Of a stretch of 64,000 nucleotides of DNA, positions 34,466-43,244 are shown piece by piece. Made by a program: the position numbers and the translations under genes. The stretch spans positions 124,001 to 188,000 of the forward strand of contig JAGCUN010000035.1 in the NCBI GenBank assembly GCA_017962845.1, written 5' to 3'. The number at the start of each line of letters is the position of its first letter. The first letter of the stretch is position 1. A model generated the notes under the pieces. The model had not been told where the DNA came from and did not search any database. It saw only the letters and a program-made list of their open reading frames with translations. The stretch comes from Bacteroidales bacterium (lineage in GTDB: Bacteria > Bacteroidota > Bacteroidia > Bacteroidales > WCHB1-69).

Positions 34466-35416
34466 TCACCGAATAATGGTCAACGTGCCTGTGCGCGTTT
34501 CCTCTATGCCATGTATGGTATAGTAGAATTGGTAATAATAGGTGCCGTCGAGTGCGTTTTGTGCATCCCAATTATTTTGATAATCATTGACTTGTAAGAC
34601 TACAGAACCGCTTTTTGACCGGACGATGAGTTTGCTCTTTTCGCAGTTTTCGATGCCTTTGATGACGAACAGGTCGTTGTAACCATCGCCGTTGGGGGTG
34701 ATGACGTTAGGGATTTCGATGGCGACGGGCGGGGTGAAGTCGAGGTCGTCGCGGCCCGACAGCACCGGATCGTTCGTCTGGTTGATCGACTGCTGTGACG
34801 GGGTGGGCTGTGAAGTCGCTGGTCGTGAGGTGGTGCCAGTTGCGTTCGCTTTGGGAGTTGAGGTGGTGTGATTTTGAATGTTTTGTGAATGAGTGGGCTG
34901 GGGAGTTGCGGATGGAGCGGATGCGGGTTGTGTTACAGCCAGTGTTGGCGTGGCTGAGCTTTCGGATGGTGTGGCTGACTCAGCGGCAGCGGGTATGTTG
35001 GATTTTTCAGGCAGTTGTTCTTTGGGGGTGGGGGAAGAAGCGTCGGTTTCAGTGGCAAGTGGGTGGTGGGTTAATGTATCGGCAGCGAGTTCGGTGGTGG
35101 AGGGGGAGGGGAGGGAGGTGGTGTGGGAAGTGAGGTGAGATTCGGCAGGTGTGGAGGGGGTGTTGGCGTTGGGAAGAAGCAGGGTCGCGACGAGCGCGCC
35201 GCCGACAGCGATGGTGACCGCACTGCCGGCGATGATGGTCTTGACGGCTGCTGCCGACAGGTGGCGTGTGGCCTGTGCAGCAGCTTTAGTGGCCGCTGAA
35301 GTACCGCCAGCCGTAGAGCCAGCTGCCGCGATGCCGCTCTCAATGGCATCCCAGCAACGTGCGGAAGGCTGTACTTCCAAGTTTTCCAATAATTGTTTTA
35401 TCTCGTTGTCATTCAT
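34466..35416 (-). CDS. Anti-sigma-like membrane protein with T9SS type B-like C-terminal domain
   Basis: A 316-residue protein with three parts. Residues 1-55 are cytosolic and begin MNDNEIKQLLENLEVQPSARC with WDAIESGI, resembling the short anti-sigma regions encoded beside Bacteroidota ECF factors. A transmembrane helix spans about 57-82. A Ser/Thr/Pro-rich linker (about 83-225) leads to residues 231-316, with IPNVITPNGDGYNDLFVIKG, YQNNWDAQNALDGTYYYQF and GTLTIIR, a clear gliding-motility/CHU_C type domain (T9SS type B sorting domain). No signal peptide is present, so this domain would sit in the periplasm tethered by the helix. It overlaps the sigma gene by four bases. An anti-sigma role is inferred from position and topology. 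Confidence 0.78.
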   Translation of the reverse strand: MNDNEIKQLLENLEVQPSARCWDAIESGIAAAGSTAGGTSAATKAAAQATRHLSAAAVKTIIAGSAVTIAVGGALVATLLLPNANTPSTPAESHLTSHTTSLPSPSTTELAADTLTHHPLATETDASSPTPKEQLPEKSNIPAAAESATPSESSATPTLAVTQPASAPSATPQPTHSQNIQNHTTSTPKANATGTTSRPATSQPTPSQQSINQTNDPVLSGRDDLDFTPPVAIEIPNVITPNGDGYNDLFVIKGIENCEKSKLIVRSKSGSVVLQVNDYQNNWDAQNALDGTYYYQFYYTIHGIEETRTGTLTIIR

Positions 35417-35940
35417 CGGCTTATCCTTTCTTTTAACCAGTTTTTGGCACGTGTCAGCTGCGAGCGTGACGTACCTTCTTGGATTCCTAATGTGGTCGCG
35501 ATCTCCTTGTGTGAAAGTCCTTCGACAACAAATAGGTTGAAAACCACGCGGTAGGTTTCCGGCATCCGCTGGATGAGCTGTAGCAGATCCTTCTCCATCA
35601 CCTTATCGGATGGCAGGCTCTGCGCCTCGCGCCATTCTGCCTCGAAAGCGTCATCCAACGCCAAGGCATTGTGGTGCTTGTGGTGCATCCTGAAAAAGCT
35701 GATGGCCGTGTTGAGCATGATTTTCCGCATCCAAGTTGGCAAAGAACTTTCAAAGTGAAACTCTCCCAAATGAGCGAAGACTTTCGTAAACCCTTCAATG
35801 AGAATGTCTTCCCCCTCCTCCTTGGAGTTGGCGTAACGGCTGCAAACACCCATCATTACCGCTGCATAACGGTCGTAAAGCTCCTTCTGTGCCTTGCGGT
35901 CGTTTTGCAGACAGGCTGCCACCAACTCTTTTTCATCCAT
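35413..35940 (-). CDS. ECF RNA polymerase sigma factor
   Basis: Sigma-70 family ECF factor of 175 residues with region 2 (AAVMMGVCSRYANSKEEGEDI through LPTWMRKIMLNTAISFFR) and region 4 (MPETYRVVFNLFVVEGLSHKEIATTLGI, then a helix-turn-helix with SRSQLTRAKNWLKE). The ATG at 35940 is preferred to a TTG 18 bases upstream. It is followed by the anti-sigma-like gene with an ATGA overlap. ECF factors of T9SS organisms sometimes control secretion genes (SigP in Porphyromonas); whether this one does is not known. Confidence 0.93.
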   Translation of the reverse strand: MDEKELVAACLQNDRKAQKELYDRYAAVMMGVCSRYANSKEEGEDILIEGFTKVFAHLGEFHFESSLPTWMRKIMLNTAISFFRMHHKHHNALALDDAFEAEWREAQSLPSDKVMEKDLLQLIQRMPETYRVVFNLFVVEGLSHKEIATTLGIQEGTSRSQLTRAKNWLKERISR

Positions 35941-35982
35941 TGGTTTCACAATAGGCAAGACGCAGCTTTTTCAGAAATGTTG

Positions 35983-35990
35983 CAAAATTA
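35983..35990 (-). promoter_or_regulatory. -7 box (TAATTTTG) for the sigma/anti-sigma pair
   Basis: Minus-strand TAATTTTG about 43 bases before the sigma factor ATG, overlapping the end of the DUF4837 gene. No well-spaced -33 element; an autoregulated ECF promoter could lie nearby but is not recognisable. Confidence 0.45.
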
Positions 35991-36986
35991 TTTTACAGAT
36001 TTTACAATGGCCTCTACCTGACGCATATAGACCCGCTTTTTCTCTTCAGGAGCATACACGCTGCCGTCAATGGTGACACATTCCCCATTGATGTTGATGA
36101 AGGAAAACTGGTAGAAGGGACCTCCCATGTAGTCGTTGGTGGTCTCCCACAATCCGCGCAGTTCAGCGCCTTCCTTCGACCATATTTTCAAAGGCTGGTG
36201 AAGCGGGTAGTTGGCGTACTCGGTGATTTTGGGATGAATGTCCTTCGTTTCACCTTCAATATATTGGCTGGTAATGTAATTGCGCTTGATGATCATGGCC
36301 TCACGGGTCAACTTTTTGTTCGGACTGGTGTAAATCATGATGAAACGGTCGTTCTTTTTGGTGCGATAGAGCAGCCAGAGGAAATCATCCCCTTCGCGCC
36401 CGATTTCGTATTCCTGCGGGACGGTCATCAGTATGCCGAATTTCTTCTGGATATAGTCTTGCAGTTCCACATTGGGCGTTTTGGCCTGCACCACTTGCAG
36501 CTTTGCGATGTCGTTATCGAACATGGCATACAGGATCTGGTCGCGGTTGGCGGCCAGACAGGTGATGGCCGCCTCCTTCGTGGGAGCGCAGATGTGCGCG
36601 TAAATCTGCGGCTTGCTCCACGGATTTTTCTCCATCTTACATTCAGCTTCTGTATAGGAGGCGTTCACGTCAATATAAACGATGTTGGCTCTTCGGGTGA
36701 AGTCCCCTTTGAACAAGTCGTTATTAATGTGATAGATGCTGAAAAGCGATTCCTCTTGCGGCAGGCCGACCTGCGGCTTCTGCAGCAGGCTGTAGACGCT
36801 GTCCTGCACCTCCTCGGGCCAGTTCTTGTCCATCACTAACAGCAGTTCGGCGGTCTTGCCCGTTGAGAGGTTGTTGTCATTCAAGGTTACCGACGATTGC
36901 TTGAGCTCCTTGGTGATGGTGACTGCGTCTTGGCAGGAAACTGCCACGCAGAGTATGACCGAGAGAATCAGAACGATTTTTTTCAT
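35988..36986 (-). CDS. DUF4837 family lipoprotein
   Basis: A 332-residue lipoprotein starting MKKIVLILSVILCVAVSC, with the lipobox Cys at about residue 18. The mature part matches DUF4837, including TGKTAELLLVMDKNWPEEV, VGLPQEESLFSIYHIN and WETTNDYMGGPFYQF. The family is confined to Bacteroidota and its function is unknown. The start at 36986 gives a proper lipoprotein signal; a GTG/ATG further upstream would not. It lies 75 bases after prmA on the same strand. Confidence 0.85.
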   Translation of the reverse strand: MKKIVLILSVILCVAVSCQDAVTITKELKQSSVTLNDNNLSTGKTAELLLVMDKNWPEEVQDSVYSLLQKPQVGLPQEESLFSIYHINNDLFKGDFTRRANIVYIDVNASYTEAECKMEKNPWSKPQIYAHICAPTKEAAITCLAANRDQILYAMFDNDIAKLQVVQAKTPNVELQDYIQKKFGILMTVPQEYEIGREGDDFLWLLYRTKKNDRFIMIYTSPNKKLTREAMIIKRNYITSQYIEGETKDIHPKITEYANYPLHQPLKIWSKEGAELRGLWETTNDYMGGPFYQFSFININGECVTIDGSVYAPEEKKRVYMRQVEAIVKSVK

Positions 36987-37061
36987 TTCTGTAAAATTTT
37001 TGAATGAGAAATACTTCATATACAACGCTTCGAAAGGTGAAATGTTGCTTGCGAGTTGTCG

Positions 37062-37901
37062 CTATTTCACGAACTTTGCCGCCACCCAGTGGTTCCGTAC
37101 CTTGCAGGAATGGTAGGTGAGGCCTAACGATTCCGCTTTTGCTTTGATCAGATCCAGGTCGTGGCCTTCGTAGAAGCCGCTGAAGAAGATGCAGCCGCCG
37201 GCGTTCAAAGCCTTGGCATAGTGGCGCATGTCATTCAGCAGGATGTTGCGGTTGATGTTGGCGATGATGAGATCGAAGGTGTCGTCACCGATGGAAAGGG
37301 CATCGCCGAGTTTCACCGTCATGTCGCTGATATGGTTGCGGATGTTGTTCTCGAGGTTGTTTTCGTAGGCCCACGGGTCGTTGTCAATGGCGGTTACTGC
37401 CGCCGCTCCGCGCTGATGCGTCAGAATGGCCAGCACACCCGTCCCGGCTCCCATGTCCAACACCCGCTTGCCCTGAATCTCTTCCGTCAGAAGATACTCA
37501 ATCATCAGGGCGGTGGTCTCGTGGTGCGCCGTGCCGAACGACATCTTCGGCTCAATCACAATGTCGTAAGTCACATTGGGGAGCGGTTCGTGGAAGGGAG
37601 CGCGGATGTAGCACTGGTCGGCAATCAGCACAGGCTCGTAGTCGGCTTCCCATACCGCATTCCAGTCCTTCTCCTCAGTTTTGGAAACCTCGTAACTCAC
37701 CTCTACATCGTAGCCATGCTGCGTAAGCACCTCTGCGATAGCTGCTTCGTTGTAGTCGTCTTCCTTGATGTAGGCGAGCAGGGTGTTTTCATCCTCCCCG
37801 TCCATGAAACTGTCGCAACCGGCATCGCCCAACAATGAGGCGAAGAGGTCTTTCCATGGTTCTGGCTGTGAAAACCGAACCTTGATTTCGAGGTATGCCA
37901 T
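37062..37901 (-). CDS. prmA: Ribosomal protein L11 methyltransferase
   Basis: Cytoplasmic SAM-dependent methyltransferase of 279 residues that trimethylates ribosomal protein L11. The N-terminal substrate-recognition domain is followed by the Rossmann domain with FGTAHHETTALMIEYL, VLDMGAGTGVLAIL (SAM motif I) and IIANINRNILL, all typical of PrmA. Its ATG overlaps the stop codon of the upstream PepSY-like gene by one base (TAATG), implying translational coupling. Confidence 0.92.
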   Translation of the reverse strand: MAYLEIKVRFSQPEPWKDLFASLLGDAGCDSFMDGEDENTLLAYIKEDDYNEAAIAEVLTQHGYDVEVSYEVSKTEEKDWNAVWEADYEPVLIADQCYIRAPFHEPLPNVTYDIVIEPKMSFGTAHHETTALMIEYLLTEEIQGKRVLDMGAGTGVLAILTHQRGAAAVTAIDNDPWAYENNLENNIRNHISDMTVKLGDALSIGDDTFDLIIANINRNILLNDMRHYAKALNAGGCIFFSGFYEGHDLDLIKAKAESLGLTYHSCKVRNHWVAAKFVK

Positions 37902-39718
37902 TACTCTTCTACTCTGTCAAATTCTCCAGTAGCGGTGAACCACAAGTATTTAGGATATTTCTCCTTGTTGGGGAGAATGATGACCTTGTAGTAGTTCTTG
38001 CCGTCTTTCTTCACAGAGAAATATTGCTGGATTTCTGACTTCCCGTAGGTGTCCTTGATGTAACGCTCAATTTCCGGGGTGAGCTTGTTGACATCGAGGA
38101 AATAGAGGTCTTCCAGCAGTACTCCGTTGGGGGTGAAGATGCACATCTCACGACCTTTGGTGCCGAGGAACTGGGCATCGTAATTCTCGTTTTCGTCCTC
38201 ATCCCAGACGGCATCCACCACGCGGGGGAATTTGGCCTTGAAGGCGTTGAGCACCACTTCGGGAACTTGAATCTCATCGTAGTCGCCGTATGATTTCACG
38301 GTCTTCATGCCGTCGTGGGTCTCTTTCTTGAGGAAGTTGCCGTTCTTGTCGAAATAAAGAACCATGACGCTGTTGCCGGGAGAGGCAATCTCAACGCGGT
38401 GAATCTCACCCAGGTCCTTATCCTCTTCGGGTTCGGTGCTGCGGATGGTGTAGGAGGGATAGTTGGAGGCGATGTAGGAGTTGACACCAGCAGGAAGTTC
38501 CTTGATGGCGGCCTGCATGTCTTCCTCGCTCATCTTCACATCGTTGAACAAGTCGGGATCGTTGAACGGATCCTCGAAGTTCGGGTCCACCGTGCGGATG
38601 AGTTTGCGGGTCTTTTCGTCAAACCAGGCGCCAGTGGGCAGTTTCTTCTTCCAGTTCTTCTTCTCGTAGAACTCGATATAAACTTTGTTTTTCTTGTCGG
38701 CGCGCAATTCTTTGTATGCGAAGCTGAACTTATAGCCTTTGTAATAAGTCTCGATATGCTTCATCATGGAGCTGTTGATACGGTCTTGAGCGATGTAGGA
38801 GTAGGTTTTCTTCCACACACCCTTGGTGGAGATATAGACCTCCATCGGGAACTCTCTCATGATGCATTTGCCCACATAGGTCTCGCCCACCTTGAACCAT
38901 TTGGTGTCTTCGGGCTTGGTGGCTTTCTTCTTGAAAGTCTTCATGACGATAGCCGGTACCTCTTTTTCAGCGATAGCATATTGTGCCCAAGGATCGTGGG
39001 GGGCTTCAGCCTCTTTTTTGCCTTTCTTGCCTTTGTCGGCTGACTTGTCTGCTTTAGCGTTATCTTTGTCTTGTTTTTCTTCTTTAGCTTGCTGGGCTTC
39101 CTTTTCTTTCTTCTTCTCTTCCTTCACCTCATCGTTGGTTTTGGCGCCACGGTCATTAGAGACCACCTCCACCTTGTTTTGTTTAGGAGGTGCGGTCTGG
39201 TCGGTGGTGGGGCGAGTGGGTTCATCGGTGCGGAGTACCCATCCTTCGGGGTCTTTTCTTTCCAGAAGATTACCCACATAGTTGAATGTCAGCACGGAAG
39301 GCTCATCTTTGCCACCTACTTCAGGGAAGCGGACTTCCAGATAATAGTGGGTGCCCACTTTCGGCATCTCGCGCAAGTTGCATACAGAAATCTCATAATT
39401 GGGATAGTTGCTGGTGACATACGTGCTGATGCTCAGCGGAATTTCCGATACGGGGATGGGGTAGATGGTCTTGAGCCATGTGCCGGTATTGGAAAAGTAG
39501 GCCTTTCCGTCGGAGCCGTCATCCTTGAAGGAGGCCACGTAGTTGTTTGCTTCAAGGCTCCAACCGGTGACTTTTGCATCTGGGTATTCGGATGCAAACG
39601 ACTGGGTGACATCGCCAGGTACATCGTCAGTTTTCAGCTTCTGTGCTTTCAATGAAGAAGTTAAGCCGCACACAAACAGCATGGCGGCGGCAAGAAACAG
39701 GACTCTGAATATTCTCAT
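37901..39718 (-). CDS. Exported PepSY-like multi-domain protein
   Basis: A 605-residue exported protein. The ATG at 39718 opens a signal peptide (MRIFRVLFLAAAMLFVCGLT); an upstream ATG at 39844 would add 42 unsupported residues. The body holds about four PepSY-like (BLIP-like) units in which residues such as FASEYPDAKVTGW, YVTSNYPNYEI and FPRVVDAVWDEDENENYDAQF recur, split by a Lys/Glu-rich linker (about 175-240). Such proteins are widespread in Bacteroidota and often abundant at the cell envelope, with unknown function. A -7 box lies at 39753. Confidence 0.75.
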   Translation of the reverse strand: MRIFRVLFLAAAMLFVCGLTSSLKAQKLKTDDVPGDVTQSFASEYPDAKVTGWSLEANNYVASFKDDGSDGKAYFSNTGTWLKTIYPIPVSEIPLSISTYVTSNYPNYEISVCNLREMPKVGTHYYLEVRFPEVGGKDEPSVLTFNYVGNLLERKDPEGWVLRTDEPTRPTTDQTAPPKQNKVEVVSNDRGAKTNDEVKEEKKKEKEAQQAKEEKQDKDNAKADKSADKGKKGKKEAEAPHDPWAQYAIAEKEVPAIVMKTFKKKATKPEDTKWFKVGETYVGKCIMREFPMEVYISTKGVWKKTYSYIAQDRINSSMMKHIETYYKGYKFSFAYKELRADKKNKVYIEFYEKKNWKKKLPTGAWFDEKTRKLIRTVDPNFEDPFNDPDLFNDVKMSEEDMQAAIKELPAGVNSYIASNYPSYTIRSTEPEEDKDLGEIHRVEIASPGNSVMVLYFDKNGNFLKKETHDGMKTVKSYGDYDEIQVPEVVLNAFKAKFPRVVDAVWDEDENENYDAQFLGTKGREMCIFTPNGVLLEDLYFLDVNKLTPEIERYIKDTYGKSEIQQYFSVKKDGKNYYKVIILPNKEKYPKYLWFTATGEFDRVEE

Positions 39719-39752
39719 AATGGTTAAATTTTTGTCATAAAAATACAAGCCA

Positions 39753-39760
39753 CAAAAATA
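39753..39760 (-). promoter_or_regulatory. -7 box (TATTTTTG) for the PepSY-like gene
   Basis: Minus-strand TATTTTTG about 35 bases before the ATG at 39718; it supports that start over the one at 39844. Confidence 0.5.
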
Positions 39761-39820
39761 GTAATTTTTTTGATATGGCACACGATTTTTTGAACGTAAA
39801 ATCACAAATATTGTTACAAA

Positions 39821-39849
39821 AAAAAGTGCCCTTAAAAAGGACACTTTTT
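39821..39849 (-). terminator. Terminator after the first C10 protease gene
   Basis: AAAAAGTGCCCTT (39821-39833) pairs with AAGGACACTTTTT (39837-39849) with one C/A mismatch and a three-base loop; on the minus strand it ends in a T run. It separates the C10 gene from the PepSY-like gene. Confidence 0.85.
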
Positions 39850-39870
39850 ACAATATTGTATTAGAAAGAT

Positions 39871-42279
39871 TTATTCGACCACGAATTTGCGTACGCTCTT
39901 GCCGTGGCTGCCTTCGATGCTGAGCAGGTAGAGACCCTTGGAGAGGTTGCTCACATTGAGGGTGTGGTGAAGTTCGCCGCCGTCAGCATGGATGCTTTCG
40001 TTGCTGATGGTACGACCGGTCATGTCGGTGATTCTGAAGTTGAGCTGTCCCTCAAAATCGGAGGAGAGGTCAACATTCAGGGTGCTGCTGGCAGGATTCG
40101 GGTAAACGGCGATATTGTTCAGGCCATTCTGTTCATCGATGTTGGTGATGGTTTCGTAGGTGATGGTGAAACCATTGTTTTCCTCGAAGTTGTCAGACAC
40201 GAAGCGGATCTTCAGCTTATGAATGTTTCCTTCAAGCACCATAACATCATTGGTCGGCCAATTGTAGTTGTCGATACGGGCAATCGGATACTGTTTAGTG
40301 GGCTGGGTGACATCGAAGAAGTCGATGAAGTCGCCTGCGCCAAGTTCGATTTGCGGATAAGAGATGTAAATCTTGTCAAAACCATTGATTCTCCATGTGC
40401 AGGTGGTTTCGGGACGGTAGGGAGTGCCTTCCTCAACGTTGGCATCACCTTTATCGGTGAAGGTGCCGGTACCAGCGGGCAGGATAACTTCCTCATTGCA
40501 ATAACCGCTCGGAGTGGTGGCGGTGAAATCGAATACGAAGCCACGGCCAGTCACATCGTTACCGTTGGAGACGAAGCGCACGAGCACGCTGTCGGCCACG
40601 ATATTGAAGGCGGTGCTGGGGCAGGTGTTGCCAGAGTAGCGGCCGGCCTCATCGTTCATATTGCCATTCTTGTAGAAAATCACTTCATCGGCGTTGTTCT
40701 CGGTCTCGAGGCGGAGGAACTTGATGGAGTAGCGGGTTGCGCCCGGGGCTGCAATCATCCAAGTACGGTCGGTATTTGGACGATACATCAGGTTACCGGC
40801 ACCATCGCTGATGGAACCGCGGGTACCATAAACATTCACATGACCGGTAGTGTCTTTCGGAGCCTGGTCAGCAGGGTAAAGACCAATCATCATGGCCTCG
40901 TTCTGCGTGTAGGTGCCGACATGGTTGCTGCCGGAGAGGGTGTAATAACCATTGCTAGAACCACCCCAACCCCAGTTGATGTGTACCAGCGGAAGGGTGT
41001 TGAGAGTGTGGTAGTCAACTGTGTCGTGAATATAAGTGGTCAGGCTTTCAGTATGTGAAATGTCCCAAATGGTATCATAAACAAAATTGTGGGCAGTATC
41101 GTAGGCATATACCCAAACGCTATCCACATCATTCCAAGTGGAGTCAACGATGCTGATGATGGGGTGGTCGGTGGAGTCAACATGGTTAATAGTATAGATG
41201 GTGTCGCCATAGACGGGAGTGGTGAGAACCATCTTGCGCATTTGGTAACCATCGAACATGAAAGCGTGACCGCCGCCGCTGTTAGAACCGGAGTAGTAGA
41301 TGGGGCGCATCAGGTCAATCTCCTTCGTGATGGAGTCGCACCAGCGTGCATTGCTGAAGTCGCCACGATTGTAAATCTGGGCGGTACGTTCGTATCCCCA
41401 GTTGTTCTTCATAACGGTGAGGGCGTAGGGTGACTGTGCACCAGAACCGTCCGGACCGTAGTCCATCTGTACGGAGATACCAGCGTGCCACATCAGCTTG
41501 GCCACCTCGCCAGTGTAGGTGTCGATGGAGTTAGGCATATAGTTATAATCATGCATTACATTGAAATTCTGTACCTGCCAAGGATAGGTGATGGTGTCAA
41601 TAATCTCATTGTCGTTGTTGGTGATGTAGTGAATCGGGTGATATCCCACGCCGCCAATACCATATTCAGGATAGCGATAGTAGTGCATGATGACCGACAT
41701 ATCGGTTGCCACACAGCCTGCAGGCACATGGCCGTCGCAGTCGAGGTTGGCCTGGCTCTGCACTGCATCAGCTTGGAAGGGACAGTAGTTATTATAGTAG
41801 GTTACCTGGTTCCAAGTGGAAGTGAGCAGGGGTTTCACCTCGCTGTCGATATAGATAGTGGTGTCGATACGGGTGGGGGTGTAGTTTCTGAGGAACTCCC
41901 ACTCTTTGGCACACTGCGTGTTGTTGCTGGCTTTGGCAGCGCTAACATCAGCCTTGTAACTCTCCAACATATAACCGCAAGCCTCGGCTTTGAACTCATT
42001 CTCGAGAGAATAAGCGAGCACCGGAGTTGCTGCATCGGTAGCCGAAACGATGATGAAACCGCCGTTTCTGATACCGAAAACATAATACAAAGGCTCGTCG
42101 TTCTCACCACGGGCGGTTTGTTTCAGAATCAGGTCAGATTCGGAAATCGGAGTGGTCGGACTGACTGCCGTGATGAAGTTCTTGGAAACCGTTTTGGCCT
42201 CCTGTACTGTAATGACATTGTCTGCAAAGGCAAACACGAACAAACAGCAGAAAAGAACAGATAGTAAAGTCTTCTTCAT
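39871..42279 (-). CDS. Secreted C10-family cysteine protease with T9SS type A domain
   Basis: An 802-residue secreted protease of the streptopain (SpeB) family C10. After the signal peptide (MKKTLLSVLFCCLFVFAFA) comes an inhibitory propeptide (about 20-140), then the catalytic domain with Cys189 in PAGCVATDMSVIMHYY and His338 in SGGGHAFMFDGYQ, and INWGWGGSSNGYY near 440. Two beta-rich domains follow (about 490-715). The C-terminus (IAVYPNPASSTLNVDL, ITDMTGRTISN, LSKGLYLLSIEG, ending VRKFVVE) is a T9SS type A sorting domain. The protease probably degrades host or environmental proteins at the cell surface. It is a single-gene unit with its own -7 box and terminator. Confidence 0.92.
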   Translation of the reverse strand: MKKTLLSVLFCCLFVFAFADNVITVQEAKTVSKNFITAVSPTTPISESDLILKQTARGENDEPLYYVFGIRNGGFIIVSATDAATPVLAYSLENEFKAEACGYMLESYKADVSAAKASNNTQCAKEWEFLRNYTPTRIDTTIYIDSEVKPLLTSTWNQVTYYNNYCPFQADAVQSQANLDCDGHVPAGCVATDMSVIMHYYRYPEYGIGGVGYHPIHYITNNDNEIIDTITYPWQVQNFNVMHDYNYMPNSIDTYTGEVAKLMWHAGISVQMDYGPDGSGAQSPYALTVMKNNWGYERTAQIYNRGDFSNARWCDSITKEIDLMRPIYYSGSNSGGGHAFMFDGYQMRKMVLTTPVYGDTIYTINHVDSTDHPIISIVDSTWNDVDSVWVYAYDTAHNFVYDTIWDISHTESLTTYIHDTVDYHTLNTLPLVHINWGWGGSSNGYYTLSGSNHVGTYTQNEAMMIGLYPADQAPKDTTGHVNVYGTRGSISDGAGNLMYRPNTDRTWMIAAPGATRYSIKFLRLETENNADEVIFYKNGNMNDEAGRYSGNTCPSTAFNIVADSVLVRFVSNGNDVTGRGFVFDFTATTPSGYCNEEVILPAGTGTFTDKGDANVEEGTPYRPETTCTWRINGFDKIYISYPQIELGAGDFIDFFDVTQPTKQYPIARIDNYNWPTNDVMVLEGNIHKLKIRFVSDNFEENNGFTITYETITNIDEQNGLNNIAVYPNPASSTLNVDLSSDFEGQLNFRITDMTGRTISNESIHADGGELHHTLNVSNLSKGLYLLSIEGSHGKSVRKFVVE

Positions 42280-42332
42280 TGGTTTGGTTTTTTAATTTTA
42301 TTCTAATTTATTCTAATTCTAAATTAAGCGTG

Positions 42333-42340
42333 CAAAAATA
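42333..42340 (-). promoter_or_regulatory. -7 box (TATTTTTG) for the first C10 protease
   Basis: Minus-strand TATTTTTG about 54 bases before the start codon. The short leader contains AGAATAAATTAGAATAA repeats. No clear -33 element. Confidence 0.5.
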
Positions 42341-42459
42341 CAAAATATTTCTGACACGATAAGGTTTCTTCCGTGTTTTTTTTGATTTTTTATAAAATAT
42401 TGTTCTGAAAATTTTCAGAGAAAGAGAACCAAAGTGGAAACGAACTTTCGTTCAGTGAT

Positions 42460-43221
42460 TTAGAAGGGCTTGAAAGTCTCCACTGGCTGCAGCTTGAACA
42501 AGTTGTTGCGGTGCATCCGGTCAATTTTCTCTTTGATGTCGGCGGGTGGTGTTTCCAAACCGCGGATGTACTTGTCGAGCGTGGCGTAGGTGAACCCGAA
42601 TTTTTCCTCGTCGGTTTTGGAGTGAGGCAGGTCGTCGGTGGGCACCTTGTGTACCCACTGGTAGGGAATACCCATCTCATCTCCAATCTGAAGTAATTCT
42701 GTCACAGTAAGTTCTGCCAACGGTTCCACATCAGAAGCGCCATCACCGAATTTGGTGAGGTAACCGATGTAGTTCTCGCTGAGGTTGCAGGTGCCCATCA
42801 CCCGTCCGTTGTTCGACTGGCTGATGGCGTACAAGGTCACCATGCGGAGTCGAGGCGGCATGTTCTGCTCGGCCTGCACCGACATCTCGAAGCCCCACGG
42901 GTGGACATCTCCTTCCTTAAATCCTTCAAACATCTTCCTCAATGCAGTGGTCATACCGCCGATATTGGCCTCCAGAAAGCGGATGCCCAAATATTCGGCC
43001 ACCTTGTCGGCCCCGTGCAGGTCCTGTCCCGCGTCGGGCATTCCCACCCCAATCACACGCTCCTTTCCCAGCGCTTCCACGCAAAGCGCGGCCATAATGG
43101 TCGAATCTTTGCCGCCAGAAAGCCCTACGATAGCGTTACAACCCTTGCCGTTTCGCTCAAACCAGTCTCTGATCCAGTTGATGAGGCGCTCTTTGGTTTC
43201 TTTAGCATTGAAATTATACAT
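42460..43221 (-). CDS. nadE: NAD synthetase (ammonia-dependent)
   Basis: A 253-residue amidating enzyme that turns nicotinic acid adenine dinucleotide into NAD. The PP-loop LSGGKDST (about residues 34-41) and GTCNLSENYIGYLTKFGDGA are characteristic. There is no glutaminase domain, so ammonia is the nitrogen donor. It is the last gene of a three-gene run, 23 bases after the dikinase-like gene. A 16-base palindrome (42404-42419) lies downstream, possibly a terminator or operator. Confidence 0.93.
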   Translation of the reverse strand: MYNFNAKETKERLINWIRDWFERNGKGCNAIVGLSGGKDSTIMAALCVEALGKERVIGVGMPDAGQDLHGADKVAEYLGIRFLEANIGGMTTALRKMFEGFKEGDVHPWGFEMSVQAEQNMPPRLRMVTLYAISQSNNGRVMGTCNLSENYIGYLTKFGDGASDVEPLAELTVTELLQIGDEMGIPYQWVHKVPTDDLPHSKTDEEKFGFTYATLDKYIRGLETPPADIKEKIDRMHRNNLFKLQPVETFKPF

Positions 43222-43244
43222 AATTATTTAAAAGATTTGAAAGA

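Noticed and set aside
39904..41058. Long open frame of 384 codons on the plus strand
   Set aside because: Shadow of the C10 protease gene; composition is typical of a reverse-complement frame.
42404..42419. 16-base palindrome TCTGAAAATTTTCAGA downstream of nadE
   Set aside because: No T run follows on the minus strand and no repressor gene is adjacent; it may be a chance AT-rich palindrome, so it was not listed as a feature.
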